From positions 27,733,372-27,797,371 of the forward strand of contig OZ024749.1 of the NCBI GenBank assembly GCA_964016885.1: DNA of 64,000 bases. The letters are read 5' to 3'. The DNA comes from Eledone cirrhosa (lineage: Eukaryota; Mollusca; Cephalopoda; Octopoda; Eledonidae). A program made the position numbers and the translations under genes. This document shows, in pieces, positions 51,082 through 52,064 of the stretch; position 1 is the stretch's first letter; the number at the start of each line of letters is the position of its first letter. A model generated the notes under the pieces. That model was not told where the DNA came from and did not search any database. It worked only from the letters and a program-made list of their open reading frames with translations.

Positions 51082-52064
51082 ATATGGTATTCCAGCTGTG
51101 TCCTTGGAAAGATGGTTGTAGTGAGGTTAGGTGGTGTGACCAGTAATTTTTGTAGTAGGTGACCACTGCTTAAGGTTTCCCCAAAGAAGATCCACCCAGG
51201 TTACAGAGTCACTTATATATATGTGTGTTTGTATATAGAACAATTAAAACAAGACAGAAGTCAGAGGTTAATTAGTTCATTGTTTTATGATCGTTTCAGA
51301 AGGTCGGTTGATCGTGGAAGATCGATGTATCGACTAAAATGGTAGTGGTTAGGCTATTACCTATTTCTGGTAAACTATGATTTTATTTGCTATATATCAT
51401 TTCATTTTTTTTTTTTTTTTTTTTTACGTCTGCTTTTTCCCTGCTTGCATGGGTGGGACGGGAACTGATTCTGGCTTGATTTCTACAGCTGGATGCCCTT
51501 CCTAACACCAACCTCATTTACAGTGAGTGCTGGGTGCTTTTTTGCCGTGGCACCTCCACGACCACTTTGCAGTGGAATGATAGGGACCCCAGTCCCTAAC
51601 ATCTCATTTCTACAGCTGAGTAAACTGGAGCAATGTGAAATAAAGTGTCTTGTTCAAGGAAACAACACATCACCCAGTCTGAGAATTGAACTCACAACCT
51701 TTCGATTGCAAGGCCAATGCTCTAACCACTAAGCCATGTGCCTCCATATATATAAAGTTATAAAGAGGTGGAGGCGCGTAGTTTGTGTGTCCCAATGATT
51801 GAGGAAATAGAAGACGGAGATACATGAGTTAAGAGTAGTAGGCGTAGAACGCATATGAAGTGTAAACAAAGATAGATAATAAAAATAATAATAAGAATAG
51901 TGGTTGTAATAATATATATATATAGTAAAATCAGTACTTACGGGAATAACAACATCATCAAATGGGAATATAAGGAGTTCTCTCTGTGGGTCATTATAAA
52001 GCAGGACTTTGTTCTTGACTACATAGGTCTCGTAATCCACAGGGTCCACAGGAGGGGGTCGCGA
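4714..52064 (-). CDS. DOCK-D (zizimin, DOCK9/10/11-like) Rho-family GEF gene, 20 internal exons, partial at both ends
   Basis: Twenty exons read in order from 52064 down to 4714 give one frame of 831 codons with no stop. DOCK proteins activate Rho GTPases through DHR-2. DOCK-D members carry an N-terminal PH domain and mainly act on Cdc42 at membranes; DOCK-C members lack that PH domain. Seen here, in approximate residues of the joined product: N-terminal region 1-130 with VDPVDYE; PH domain about 133-245, starting at KEGWLYKG and ending with a [10 protein letters not shown] helix; linker 246-600 with SMHPELVK and [11 protein letters not shown]-1/C2 from about 605, with [52 protein letters not shown] and IKWVDGKK. 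These match the DOCK9/10/11 family in order and spacing, from family knowledge only. Which vertebrate paralogue is closest cannot be decided. Catalytic DHR-2, start codon and promoter are outside the window. Introns run from 473 to 12728 bases. Confidence 0.95.
5280..5366 (-). CDS. DOCK-D exon w19
   Basis: 87 bases, 29 codons, phase 0. Acceptor ..tattacag, donor gtaaagtt. It encodes [20 protein letters not shown] and RLKSTIYTK, matching P.IKWVDG.KPLLK....L.STIYTQ. Confidence 0.96.
5456..5495. repeat. Perfect AT-rich palindrome
   Basis: gtaatcataattta, TA core, then the exact reverse complement. Intronic, between w18 and w19 sides. Probably an inverted microsatellite end; no function is claimed. 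Confidence 0.75.
6006..6093 (-). CDS. DOCK-D exon w18 (DHR-1)
   Basis: 88 bases: 1 base + 29 codons, phase 0 at the end. Acceptor ..ctttgcag, donor gtgagtat. It encodes [20 protein letters not shown] and SHDMVASGK, matching the family's LPVSANLP.GYL. Confidence 0.95.
6515..6603. repeat. Hairpin with about 31-base arms
   Basis: Arms 6515-6545 (aagatagcttatcagatag, gtgaagaccc) and 6572-6603 (gggtcttcac, taagctatctt), loop about 26 bases. Imperfect foldback in the w17-w18 intron. No hammerhead core was seen. Confidence 0.75.
6786..6964 (-). CDS. DOCK-D exon w17 (DHR-1)
   Basis: 179 bases, 59 codons plus 2 bases. Acceptor ..ccgacag, donor gtgagata. It encodes [40 protein letters not shown] and [19 protein letters not shown]. 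The first and last blocks are the most conserved part of DHR-1 in DOCK-D; the Ser-rich loop between them is longer than in the human paralogues. Confidence 0.97.
7188..7337. repeat. Three tandem copies, 49-50 bp period
   Basis: Units share atactctcatggaatgacca and aaatgaggtttattttt. Near-identical copies suggest recent amplification in the w16-w17 intron. Confidence 0.88.
7495..7728 (-). mobile_element. tRNA-derived SINE, family D
   Basis: Minus strand: head with ttagagcattggattcacaa and a B-box-like ggttgcgagttcgatttcc, then acactttatttcac and a distinctive body with accaatggcaacattg and gtgagtgaggtctgggatct. A second copy is at 23535-23767. Its body is amplified as a satellite at 49400-50230. 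Confidence 0.75.
7875..7967 (-). CDS. DOCK-D exon w16 (DHR-1)
   Basis: 93 bases, 31 codons, phase 0. Acceptor ..atattacag, donor gtaagtcc. It encodes [20 protein letters not shown] and [11 protein letters not shown], matching CIYG.P..SVFT..A...V.HH...PEFYDE. It is too short to stand out as an ORF but is fixed by its splice sites and by the phase of both neighbours. Confidence 0.96.
8400..8760. repeat. Three tandem copies, about 122 bp period
   Basis: Units begin atctgtccaatgattctttc and include acatgtctgtaatatcagag and gagaagtagcaactctacct. They end about 55 bases from the exon w15 donor. A related sequence recurs near 34545-34700. Confidence 0.85.
8816..8881 (-). CDS. DOCK-D exon w15 (DHR-1)
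   Basis: 66 bases, 22 codons, phase 0. Acceptor ..ctattccag, donor gtaagaag. It encodes [22 protein letters not shown], matching ARNIA.C.EF.DSD in DHR-1. Confidence 0.96.
9161..9286 (+). repeat. Inverted repeat, left arm
   Basis: About 126 bases, the reverse complement (roughly 85-90 percent by eye) of 10963-11090. Shared strings include tagtaaatatagagtaatgt and atattatgtgag. The pair encloses exons w14 and w13. Probably two copies of a dispersed repeat in opposite orientation. Confidence 0.85.
9660..9844 (-). CDS. DOCK-D exon w14 (start of DHR-1/C2)
   Basis: 185 bases: 2 bases + 61 codons. Acceptor ..atatttcag, donor gttggtca (GT followed by T, weak). It encodes [20 protein letters not shown] and then [25 protein letters not shown]...PFT.Y.N.L.VYP..LKYD.QK.F.K opens the membrane-binding DHR-1 domain of DOCK-D proteins. 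Confidence 0.96.
9895..10190 (-). mobile_element. Degenerate LINE/SINE 3' tail copy
   Basis: Minus strand shows cattgtaattgtcg, ggtatctagtcatag and a final catgctagcatggaaaaatg-like tail, related to the ggatgcccttcctaacacca family. Diverged. It abuts exon w14 within about 50 bases. Confidence 0.55.
10553..10632 (-). CDS. DOCK-D exon w13
   Basis: 80 bases: 1 base + 26 codons + 1 base. Acceptor ..gtttacag, donor gtaagtag. It encodes [20 protein letters not shown] and IESPVP, equivalent to KPEK...IPG.L.I..... ahead of DHR-1. This exon and w14 are enclosed by an inverted repeat pair (9161-9286 and 10963-11090). Confidence 0.92.
10963..11090 (-). repeat. Inverted repeat, right arm
   Basis: Partner of 9161-9286. 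Contains acattactctatatttacta and atcaaatctatgagatttt. Confidence 0.85.
11400..11577. repeat. Foldback with about 84-base arms
   Basis: Arms 11400-11483 and 11495-11577, loop about 11 bases. Arms pair over ttttgactaaagaatttttt and agcctgatag...gggttctaa with a few mismatches. The arms hold CTGATAG instead of CTGATGA, so it is not scored as a hammerhead. A (TA)n and (CA)n run follows directly. Confidence 0.85.
11606..11990 (+). mobile_element. LINE 3' end with SINE-like tail
   Basis: Begins with the C-terminal coding remnant of a LINE (a reading with [13 protein letters not shown] residues, also seen at 56172). It then has the block gttggtgttaggaagggcat and ends acccatgctagcgtggaaga followed by gatgatgatgatg. 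Confidence 0.7.
12104..12211 (-). CDS. DOCK-D exon w12
   Basis: 108 bases: 1 base + 35 codons + 2 bases. Acceptor ..ctccacag, donor gtaaccat (a weak donor). It encodes [20 protein letters not shown] and QEMR, matching the family's LY.QDSSKLS.ED..KLL. Confidence 0.93.
12272..12454 (-). mobile_element. tRNA-derived SINE, family C
   Basis: Same layout as 3777-3989, more diverged: aggcacaaggccaacaattt, tattttatcgatctcg, aaggcaaagct, and a degraded tRNA-like head near 12420-12450. About 60 bases from exon w12. Confidence 0.75.
12490..12970. repeat. Partial copies of the LINE/SINE tail unit
   Basis: Three degenerate segments with gttggtgataggaaggg and gaggactc strings and a final gatgatgatgatgatgg tract. 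No coding sequence seen. Confidence 0.5.
13088..13290 (-). CDS. DOCK-D exon w11
   Basis: 203 bases, 67 codons plus 2 bases. Acceptor ..tttaacag, donor gtaagttg. It encodes [40 protein letters not shown] and [35 protein letters not shown] and GQYRMPFAWAA are hallmarks of this family. Confidence 0.97.
13575..13865. repeat. Tandem repeat, about 30-37 bp period
   Basis: Repeated cagactacatattacaaggg followed by tcccaactgt. It fills most of the 598-base intron between w11 and w10. Confidence 0.85.
13889..14110 (-). CDS. DOCK-D exon w10
   Basis: 222 bases, 74 codons, phase 0. Acceptor ..tatttcag, donor gtaagtat. It encodes [20 protein letters not shown] and then [20 protein letters not shown], matching the strongly conserved VEPFF..LALFD.K...KI..DFHVDLN block. 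It ends WFYSKERR. Confidence 0.95.
14155..14580. repeat. Tandem repeat, about 30 bp period
   Basis: Repeated acatgaaatataacaggtgg with variants. It begins about 45 bases from the w10 acceptor. Long minus-strand frames across it are low-complexity Phe/Ser/Tyr reads, not genes. Confidence 0.85.
15635..15842 (-). mobile_element. tRNA-derived SINE, family C
   Basis: Well-preserved copy: aggcacaaggccaacaattt, gaccccagtgcattactggt, tcgaccccgtaaggatgaaa, cctcggcgggatttgaaatc, then the degraded tRNA-like head to about 15842. Confidence 0.85.
16027..16191 (-). CDS. DOCK-D exon w9
   Basis: 165 bases, 55 codons, phase 0. Acceptor ..atttgcag, donor gtgagtct. It encodes [40 protein letters not shown] and [15 protein letters not shown], aligning with the linker where human proteins have F..K...RFLV.C.DL.F. 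A (GA)n tract begins a few bases past the donor. Confidence 0.9.
16442..16777. repeat. Direct repeats flanking a tRNA-like sequence
   Basis: Two copies of a roughly 68-base unit (16442-16510 and 16709-16777) share agacacaaagcag, tttgtttata/caaa and gaatttgaaaatta. A tRNA-like head lies between them. Both outer edges meet (TA)n. Confidence 0.75.
16588..16676 (-). pseudogene. tRNA-like sequence, probably a SINE head or tRNA pseudogene
   Basis: Minus strand: A-box-like tggtgtaatggtatcac, an anticodon-arm-like TTGG..CCAA that could present GGC, and B box ggttcgaatcccatg. The T stem pairs weakly and position 33 would be C, not U, so it is unlikely to be a working tRNA. Confidence 0.5.
16937..16999 (-). 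ncRNA. Hammerhead ribozyme motif, PLE type, copy 17L
   Basis: Minus strand, in order: stem I ATTTTAT; CTGATGA; stem II AAGCACACCA paired to TGGTGTCCTT (9 of 10, one C-C mismatch at position 4); GAAA; a 2-bp stem III (A-U, U-A) closed by ATGT; cleavage triplet ATA; stem I partner ATGAAAT (7 pairs, one G-U). All conserved core positions are present. Minimal stem III is typical of Penelope-element hammerheads. Fold done by eye; activity untested. Confidence 0.72.
17102..17164 (+). ncRNA. Hammerhead ribozyme motif, PLE type, copy 17R
   Basis: Same parts as copy 17L, on the plus strand: ATTTTAT 17102-17108, CTGATGA 17109-17115, stem II 17116-17125 with 17136-17145, GAAA 17146-17149, loop ATGT 17151-17154, ATA 17155-17157 with cleavage expected after 17157, ATGAAAT 17158-17164. 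Core complete. Confidence 0.75.
17239..17405. repeat. Hairpin with about 65-base arms
   Basis: tgaaagacgtaaaataagaa...aactt pairs with aagttaattttta...cttattttacgtctttca, around ttacgtaactatatttattc. Its right half and flank (17320-17515) recur directly at 17843-18070. No hammerhead core. Confidence 0.85.
17320..18070. repeat. Direct duplication of about 200 bp separated by about 330 bp
   Basis: 17320-17515 and 17843-18070 are nearly identical, from tacgtaactatatttattcc through catagaaccacaaaggtact to tatgttggtagata. The second copy has one extra 18-base aagttaattttagtaagt unit. The segment between has no gene. Confidence 0.85.
18231..18567 (+). mobile_element. tRNA-derived SINE, family A (cephalopod type)
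   Basis: A box tggcttagtgattagagc, B box ggagttcaattctcagac, then gagcaaggtactttatttca, the body tggatgccctt-related block, and the tail gcaagcagggaaaagtggac with gtaaaatgaaatgatgat. Near full length, (TA)n on both sides. Confidence 0.88.
19082..19230 (+). pseudogene. LINE ORF C-terminal remnant and 3' tail
   Basis: Open reading [20 protein letters not shown] then [17 protein letters not shown] ends directly in the gcggacataaaatgatgatg tail shared with SINE family A. DRDEWR is a common final motif of LINE ORF2 proteins. This links the SINE tail to a LINE partner (inference). Confidence 0.65.
19385..19610. repeat. (AAATAAAC)n-like low-complexity tract
   Basis: Repeats of aataaacaaataaataaa. 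Minus-strand Phe/Tyr/Leu frames over it are not genes. Confidence 0.85.
20104..20300. repeat. (ATC)n tract, interrupted
   Basis: atcatcatcatcatcatcat followed by degenerate ATC/ACC triplets. It adjoins the left (TA)n edge of the Penelope-like dimer. Confidence 0.9.
20418..20464 (-). ncRNA. Broken hammerhead motif, left arm of the PLE dimer
   Basis: Minus strand retains ATTTTAT, CTGATGA, the stem II 5' strand AAGCACACCA, GAAA and ATGAAAT, but about 9 bases of the stem II 3' strand (ggtgtcctt) are missing compared with the other copies. It cannot form stem II and should be inactive. Confidence 0.72.
21100..21501 (-). pseudogene. PLE protein fragment, region before GIY-YIG
   Basis: Minus frame holds [40 protein letters not shown] and [16 protein letters not shown]. 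This matches the conserved block (KILWFNPPFS..V.TNIGK.F..L..K.FP..H..H.IFNR.T.K.SYS) that lies between reverse transcriptase and GIY-YIG in many invertebrate Penelope-like proteins. It then jumps at NPSNIQFDK (about 21112) straight into 3' UTR-like sequence, so the GIY-YIG region is deleted in this half. Confidence 0.75.
21486..21923 (+). pseudogene. PLE protein fragment with GIY-YIG endonuclease domain
   Basis: Plus frame continues from [10 protein letters not shown] into [19 protein letters not shown], then VYNCNV...[20 protein letters not shown] (the YIG-like strand and catalytic Arg/His region), and ends [12 protein letters not shown] before a stop. The Cys-rich CxC..CPL..C string followed by a GIY-YIG fold is the C-terminal layout of endonuclease-bearing Penelope-like elements. 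Reverse transcriptase and the preceding block are missing, so it is a fragment. Confidence 0.8.
21924..22693 (+). other. 3' region of the PLE plus half, no gene
   Basis: AT-rich sequence from the ORF stop to the start of the inverted arm, including a short TATG/TGTG tract at 22430-22570. Its counterpart is deleted in the minus half. Confidence 0.55.
23291..23353 (+). ncRNA. Hammerhead ribozyme motif, right arm of the PLE dimer
   Basis: ATTTTAT 23291-23297, CTGATGA, stem II AAGCACACCA with TGGTGTCCTT, GAAA, T, loop ATGT, ATA, then ATGAAAT to 23353. All core positions are intact, identical in plan to copies 17L and 17R. Orientation is outward from the dimer centre, in the 3' region downstream of the GIY-YIG frame. 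Confidence 0.77.
23535..23767 (-). mobile_element. tRNA-derived SINE, family D
   Basis: Second copy of the family at 7495-7728: caagatcccagacctcattc, actttccaattgctaatact, gtgtcttgctcaaggacata, then a degraded tRNA-like head. Followed by (GT)n. Confidence 0.75.
23854..24192 (-). mobile_element. tRNA-derived SINE, family A
   Basis: Minus strand: head gaggcacatggcttagtggt with gagcattgggcttgcaatcg and B box ggttgtgagttcaattctca, body to the gtaaatgaggttggtgttag block, tail gcaagcagggaaaagcggac. Near full length. Confidence 0.9.
24200..25020. repeat. TG/TA/GTATG microsatellite cluster
   Basis: Degenerate tandem GTGTATATATGCATAC-type units (to about 24660), a unique stretch at 24665-24780, then (CA)n and (TA)n runs. 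No gene. Confidence 0.8.
25174..25515. repeat. (GGT)n/(GAT)n trinucleotide tract
   Basis: Val/Met/Asp-type triplet repeat, open on both strands by composition. A (CCA)n stretch follows at 25580-25670 on the same strand, so the two could pair as a hairpin. Confidence 0.9.
25785..25985. mobile_element. hAT-type MITE with perfect 8-bp target duplication
   Basis: The element starts caggcatgtgaaactg and ends tctttgacatgcctg; the ends are inverted repeats (about 12 of 14). It is flanked on both sides by the identical octamer TAGTAGAC (25777-25784 and 25986-25993), the hallmark of hAT insertion. At 201 bases it has no transposase. The interior has agggccacatgggtcagat and gggccgca motifs. Confidence 0.93.
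26756..27200. repeat. Tandem repeat, about 75 bp period
   Basis: Six imperfect units with aaaccacctattttaaaggg, ctccttgataccaaccc and aaaactggctcaggtttt. Related sequence recurs at 58980-59420 and, more distantly, 61020-61320. Confidence 0.85.
27201..27984. other. Intronic stretch with an (ATC)n tract, no gene
   Basis: Contains a dispersed AT-rich repeat (27180-27360, also seen near 59050-59200), an ATC tract at 27480-27570, and a cctatttctaatgaaatact-type dispersed repeat. No exon seen. Confidence 0.5.
27985..28312. repeat. Two tandem copies of a SINE-tail-like unit, about 170 bp
   Basis: Both copies carry ctcctgtgcactt-like starts, ctggcctgtctgggagatca and end tgctagcagggaaa...ttaaaatgatga. 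Likely a tandem duplication of a retroposon tail. Confidence 0.7.
28620..28812 (+). pseudogene. LINE 3' end remnant
   Basis: Contains gatgacaaagtaatgcaaca, aacccatgcaggcttgggaa and acggacataaaaaagatgat. Same layout as 19082-19230 but more decayed. It ends about 110 bases from the w8 donor. Confidence 0.55.
28920..29003 (-). CDS. DOCK-D exon w8
   Basis: 84 bases, 28 codons, phase 0. Acceptor ..ctgtttag, donor gtaagtac. It encodes [20 protein letters not shown] and then FALYPDMK, matching the family's Y.RE......R.NLF..D. The following intron (12728 bases) is the largest in the window and holds the Penelope-like dimer and the hAT MITE. Confidence 0.92.
29627..29689 (-). ncRNA. Hammerhead ribozyme motif, family 2, left arm
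   Basis: Minus strand: stem I CTTTAT + AAC + GCT; CTGATGA; stem II GTCCTGCA / TGCAAGGAC (one bulged base) with loop ATTA; GAAA; C15.2-G16.2 and A15.1-U16.1 stem III with loop ACTG; cleavage triplet GTC; AGC + AA + ATAAAG closing stem I. All core positions match the hammerhead consensus, including the preferred GUC. Confidence 0.85.
29874..29935 (+). ncRNA. Hammerhead ribozyme motif, family 2, right arm
   Basis: CTTTAT 29874-29879, GCT 29883-29885, CTGATGA 29886-29892, stem II 29893-29900 with 29905-29913, GAAA 29914-29917, C, loop ACT (one base shorter than the left-arm copy), GTC 29922-29924 with cleavage expected after 29924, AGC 29925-29927, ATAAAG 29930-29935. Core complete. Confidence 0.85.
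29973..30110. repeat. (TA)n tract
   Basis: Long TA runs broken by attattataaaaacgatga; abuts the hammerhead dimer. Confidence 0.95.
30377..30640. repeat. Tandem repeat, about 65-75 bp period
   Basis: Three to four units with tttatatatactatatata and cacttctacaaaacatat. AT-rich, intronic. Confidence 0.8.
31252..31328 (-). CDS. DOCK-D exon w7
   Basis: 77 bases: 2 bases completing the split Glu codon plus 25 codons. Acceptor ..cattccag, donor gtaagtac. It encodes [20 protein letters not shown] followed by PELVK. The SMHPEL.K string is conserved in DOCK9/11 linkers directly after the PH domain. Confidence 0.93.
31990..32262 (+). mobile_element. LINE/SINE tail copy
   Basis: Has aaattggttggtgttaagaa, gtgcatccagcc, a duplicated acctgtgacatag / cccatgcaagcac piece and the final ggacattaaacaatgatga. 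A mariner-like repeat starts at its last bases. Confidence 0.6.
32263..32941. mobile_element. Mariner-like element, about 680 bp, decayed
   Basis: Left end acagggtgtttttttttaa + attgatatc is the inverted repeat of the right end gatatctaaatttttgaaac + accctgt. TA follows the right end; the left TA is not preserved. The interior gives no open transposase frame on either strand; a few decayed pieces may be coding relics but could not be identified. Confidence 0.72.
33066..33228 (-). CDS. DOCK-D exon w6 (end of PH domain)
   Basis: 163 bases, 54 codons plus 1 base. Acceptor ..tattccag, donor gtattgac, a weaker donor than most others here. It encodes [20 protein letters not shown] and then [20 protein letters not shown], the last strands and C-terminal alpha helix with the invariant Trp of PH domains. 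Confidence 0.94.
33275..33545. repeat. (TA)n/(TG)n microsatellite with a SINE tail between
   Basis: Two TA tracts are separated by the family A tail gcaagcagggaaaagcggac + gtaaaatgatgatga (33412-33453), an isolated 5'-truncated tail. Confidence 0.9.
33600..34165. repeat. Tail-type repeats and GATGAT tracts
   Basis: Three units near 33730-33860 with acacccagtacactntgtaa (n variable), then acccatgc...tgatgatgatga and further gatgatgatgac tracts. No gene. Confidence 0.6.
34809..35095 (+). mobile_element. tRNA-derived SINE, diverged family A relative
   Basis: Head ggcctagtggtaagggtgtt with gtcatgggtttgattcctag (A and B box), cattgctccagcatactcag, then gatggactggtatcctgtcc and gaaactggggataagcacca. 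It lies 57 bases from exon w5. Confidence 0.78.
35152..35283 (-). CDS. DOCK-D exon w5 (PH domain core)
   Basis: 132 bases, 44 codons, phase 0 both ends. Acceptor ..gttttcag, donor gtaaatca. It encodes [20 protein letters not shown], then [20 protein letters not shown] and DVIK. The FKRRYF.L / L.FYK.EK / KG.IYL pattern is the basic beta2-beta4 face of a DOCK-D PH domain, where the family contacts phosphoinositides. A SINE of about 290 bases ends only 57 bases downstream of the donor side. Confidence 0.95.
35577..35690 (-). mobile_element. SINE family A head fragment
   Basis: Minus strand: ttaattattagggcatttgg, B-box-like gtgggttcggttcc, and gacactttatttcacgtta. The 3' body is missing. Confidence 0.7.
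35968..36305 (-). mobile_element. Two SINE family C fragments
   Basis: 35968-36113 has gcaaagcagacctcggtggg + atttgaactcagaaca and a tRNA-like head; 36240-36305 has gacaccaatgcgttacaggt + attttattttatca. Probably one copy split or two partial copies, 35 bases from exon w4. Confidence 0.65.
36340..36441 (-). CDS. DOCK-D exon w4 (start of PH domain)
   Basis: 102 bases, 34 codons, phase 0 both ends. Acceptor ..ttttttcag, donor gtaagttg. It encodes [20 protein letters not shown] followed by [14 protein letters not shown]. The K-x-GWLYKG motif is the first beta strand of a PH domain. Confidence 0.93.
37310..37640. repeat. (CA)n/(ACATCACACC)n tract
   Basis: Degenerate CA-rich repeat with cacatcacatcacaccacac units, open in one frame by composition. 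Confidence 0.9.
37680..38410. repeat. 30-bp minisatellite in a (CAY)n-rich block
   Basis: About 12 copies of a 30-base unit ctacaatcaacaccaatatc + cccatcacca at 37890-38270, flanked by (CAC/ATC)n. As 30 is divisible by 3 and the unit has no stop in several frames, long frames appear on both strands (His/Tyr/Gln, Thr/Ile, Val/Ile and Gly/Asp versions). The lack of one preferred frame argues against coding. Confidence 0.93.
38905..39105. repeat. (TG)n-(TA)n microsatellite
   Basis: Pure TG run followed by long TA runs with TGCATA interruptions. Confidence 0.97.
39250..40119 (-). other. Probable 3' region of a Penelope-like fragment plus microsatellite
   Basis: Lies downstream (minus sense) of the GIY-YIG fragment at 40120-40470. 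Contains tctgaccgatgaaggattta at about 39578 and a (TA)n/(CA)n tract at 39735-39835. No gene. Assignment to the element is inference from position. Confidence 0.4.
40120..40470 (-). pseudogene. PLE GIY-YIG endonuclease fragment, frameshifted
   Basis: Minus frame: [20 protein letters not shown] (YIG strand), [12 protein letters not shown] (catalytic Arg/His region), [20 protein letters not shown] and [17 protein letters not shown], then a stop. A second frame immediately after gives [20 protein letters not shown], the usual ending of these proteins, so a small indel near 40190 splits the frame. The Cys-x-x-Cys-rich C-terminus after GIY-YIG is typical of Penelope-like elements. Reverse transcriptase is missing; the 5' edge is a microsatellite. 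Confidence 0.82.
40471..40680. repeat. (TG)n/(TA)n microsatellite
   Basis: Dinucleotide runs between the GIY-YIG fragment and the palindrome at 40672-40872. Confidence 0.96.
40710..40771 (-). ncRNA. Hammerhead-like motif lacking stem I, left arm
   Basis: Minus strand: CTGATGA (40765-40771), stem II AAACACAAAT / ATTTGTTTTT (9 of 10, mismatch again at position 4), GAAA, T, loop GCGC, ATA, ATAAAAT. The plan is the same as the 17-kb family, but the 5' strand of stem I is cut off by the palindrome junction, so full folding in cis is not possible. Confidence 0.62.
40772..40833 (+). ncRNA. Hammerhead-like motif lacking stem I and with G12 mutated, right arm
   Basis: CTGATGA 40772-40778, stem II 40779-40788 with 40805-40814, then TAAA in place of GAAA, loop GCGC, ATA 40824-40826, ATAAAAT to 40833. 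The G12 change removes an essential core base. Confidence 0.6.
41038..41107 (-). CDS. DOCK-D exon w3
   Basis: 70 bases: 1 base completing the split codon plus 23 codons, ending in phase 0. Acceptor ..tttttag, donor gtgaatat. It encodes [20 protein letters not shown], equivalent to the acidic stretch before the PH domain in DOCK9/11 (P..VFEIDED..KDED). Confidence 0.92.
41200..41520. repeat. AT-rich repeat of atatcatattaagatatatc type
   Basis: Units of about 20-35 bases with catattaagatatatcatat. Intronic, no gene. Confidence 0.8.
41530..42430. other. Intronic stretch with tail-type repeat pieces, no gene
   Basis: Pieces with tgcccttcctgataccaac (minus tail family) near 42300-42420 and gtggttggtgataaga near 41730. 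A stretch at 41745-42170 has no recognised family and no gene. Confidence 0.45.
42486..42990. repeat. Tandem array that includes the end of exon w2
   Basis: Unit: gtgtataaaccgaaaagaag, aagcag, (TG)n, then ttacttaggcaattgttgat + aac, then (TA)n and gtatgcatttgagtgtaaat. Copies at about 42518-42546, 42666-42690 and 42809-42831 match the last bases of exon w2 and its donor at 42961-42988. Two of the units are almost identical. Confidence 0.82.
42971..43143 (-). CDS. DOCK-D exon w2
   Basis: 173 bases, phase 0 in and 2 bases over. Acceptor ..tttctag, donor gtaagtaa. Read in the frame set by exon w1, it gives [14 protein letters not shown] and then [15 protein letters not shown] and YSGSYQQLP, matching the family pattern STVP...ECIKTY.SDWH...Y.YED.SG. 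There is no methionine in this frame, so ORF finders instead pick a different frame here that does not match the family. The donor lies inside a tandem array (42486-42990) that contains further copies of the same exon edge. Confidence 0.93.
43553..43650 (+). mobile_element. SINE family C 3' part
   Basis: gcctttcatccttacggggg + tcgataaaataaaagtacca + taatgcactgggtaattgct, ending ggccttgtgcctaaagtaga. The tRNA-like head is replaced by an ATT-rich run. Confidence 0.75.
43651..44240. repeat. Microsatellites, T-rich tract and an isolated SINE tail
   Basis: ATT, TATG and (ATTTT)n tracts, then a family A tail at 43937-43999 (gcaagcagggaaaagcggac) with (GAT)n and (TA)n, then TGTATG repeats up to the 3' end of the retrotransposon ORF. 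Confidence 0.75.
44241..47148 (-). CDS. RLE-type non-LTR retrotransposon protein: reverse transcriptase plus restriction-like endonuclease
   Basis: About 968 codons without a stop. In order: N-terminal Lys/Arg-rich helices ([12 protein letters not shown]); reverse transcriptase with [32 protein letters not shown] (about 46105-46145), [20 protein letters not shown] and [12 protein letters not shown] (FEDD; about 45795-45830), then [16 protein letters not shown]; a knuckle [18 protein letters not shown] (C-x2-C-x8-H-x4-C; about 44780-44835); and RPDIMIWD...[10 protein letters not shown] (PD-x14-E; about 44510-44585), the R2-like endonuclease signature. It ends in [10 protein letters not shown]. 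This RT-CCHC-RLE order marks the R2/NeSL/R4 side of LINEs, not APE-type LINEs. No N-terminal zinc fingers or Myb motif, so the 5' end is probably truncated. An upstream Ile-Tyr extension of the frame is microsatellite. Same strand as the host gene, inside its first visible intron. Confidence 0.9.
47149..47950. repeat. Very long TATA/TATACATTCATATA microsatellite
   Basis: About 20 units of (TA)n interrupted by GAATG, then inverted to CATTC around 47680, so the tract is itself a large palindrome. It directly abuts the 5' edge of the retrotransposon ORF. Confidence 0.97.
48058..48384 (-). mobile_element. tRNA-derived SINE, family A
   Basis: Minus strand: head catggcttagtggtcagagc, B box ggttgtgagttcaattctca, body to gtaaatgaggttggtgttag, tail gcaagcagggaaaagtggac. 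Near full length. Confidence 0.9.
48463..49195. repeat. (ACC)n/(AAC)n trinucleotide tract
   Basis: Thr-coding triplets on plus, Val-coding on minus, with imperfect 40-60 base higher-order units (ccaccagtaacagcagaacc). Composition explains the open frames. Confidence 0.9.
49196..49400. other. Short intronic stretch without gene
   Basis: No repeat family or exon recognised. Confidence 0.5.
49400..50235. repeat. Tandem satellite, about 90-100 bp period, derived from a SINE D body
   Basis: Eight or nine units with gagctgatcaccagatcaga, ccaaggaaacaatgtttcca and cattgctgatactatctgtc. The same strings occur singly in the SINE copies at 7495-7728, 23535-23767 and near 53245-53385, so the array looks like an amplified SINE body. 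Confidence 0.83.
50490..50650. repeat. (GA)n/(GGGA)n purine tract
   Basis: Purine strand gagagagagggagggaggga, then (TA)n. Confidence 0.95.
50705..50840. repeat. Foldback with about 64-base arms
   Basis: Arms 50705-50768 and 50777-50840 pair along atattgttatactttgggag and ccaataagaa...ttgctttcact, with a short loop. Ends run into (TA)n. No complete hammerhead core; upstream there is only tatctgaaaacgtgtgttga + aacc, which lacks GA. Confidence 0.85.
50959..51038. repeat. Hairpin with 24-base arms
   Basis: aggaaccagtaagatcccga + cggc at the left, gccatcggggtcttactggt + tcct at the right, loop 32 bases. (TA)n follows. Confidence 0.85.
51400..51745 (-). mobile_element. tRNA-derived SINE, family A
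   Basis: Minus strand: head gaggcacatggcttagtggt, B box ggttgtgagttcaattctca, tail gcaagcagggaaaaagcaga, ending in a long A run (51409-51425 as T on plus) in place of the usual gatgatgat. Near full length. It lies about 200 bases downstream of exon w1. Confidence 0.9.
51942..52064 (-). CDS. DOCK-D exon w1 (most upstream exon seen)
   Basis: 123 bases, 41 codons, phase 0 at both ends. Acceptor ..ttacag before TCGCGACC and donor gtaagtac after ATTCCC. It encodes [18 protein letters not shown] and then [11 protein letters not shown], the conserved start of the DOCK-C/D N-terminal region. Vertebrate DOCK9/11 have a Lys/Arg-rich lead just upstream; nothing like it was found between 52065 and 64000, so the first exon is probably outside. 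The next intron (8798 bases) holds a complete-looking retrotransposon ORF. Confidence 0.93.
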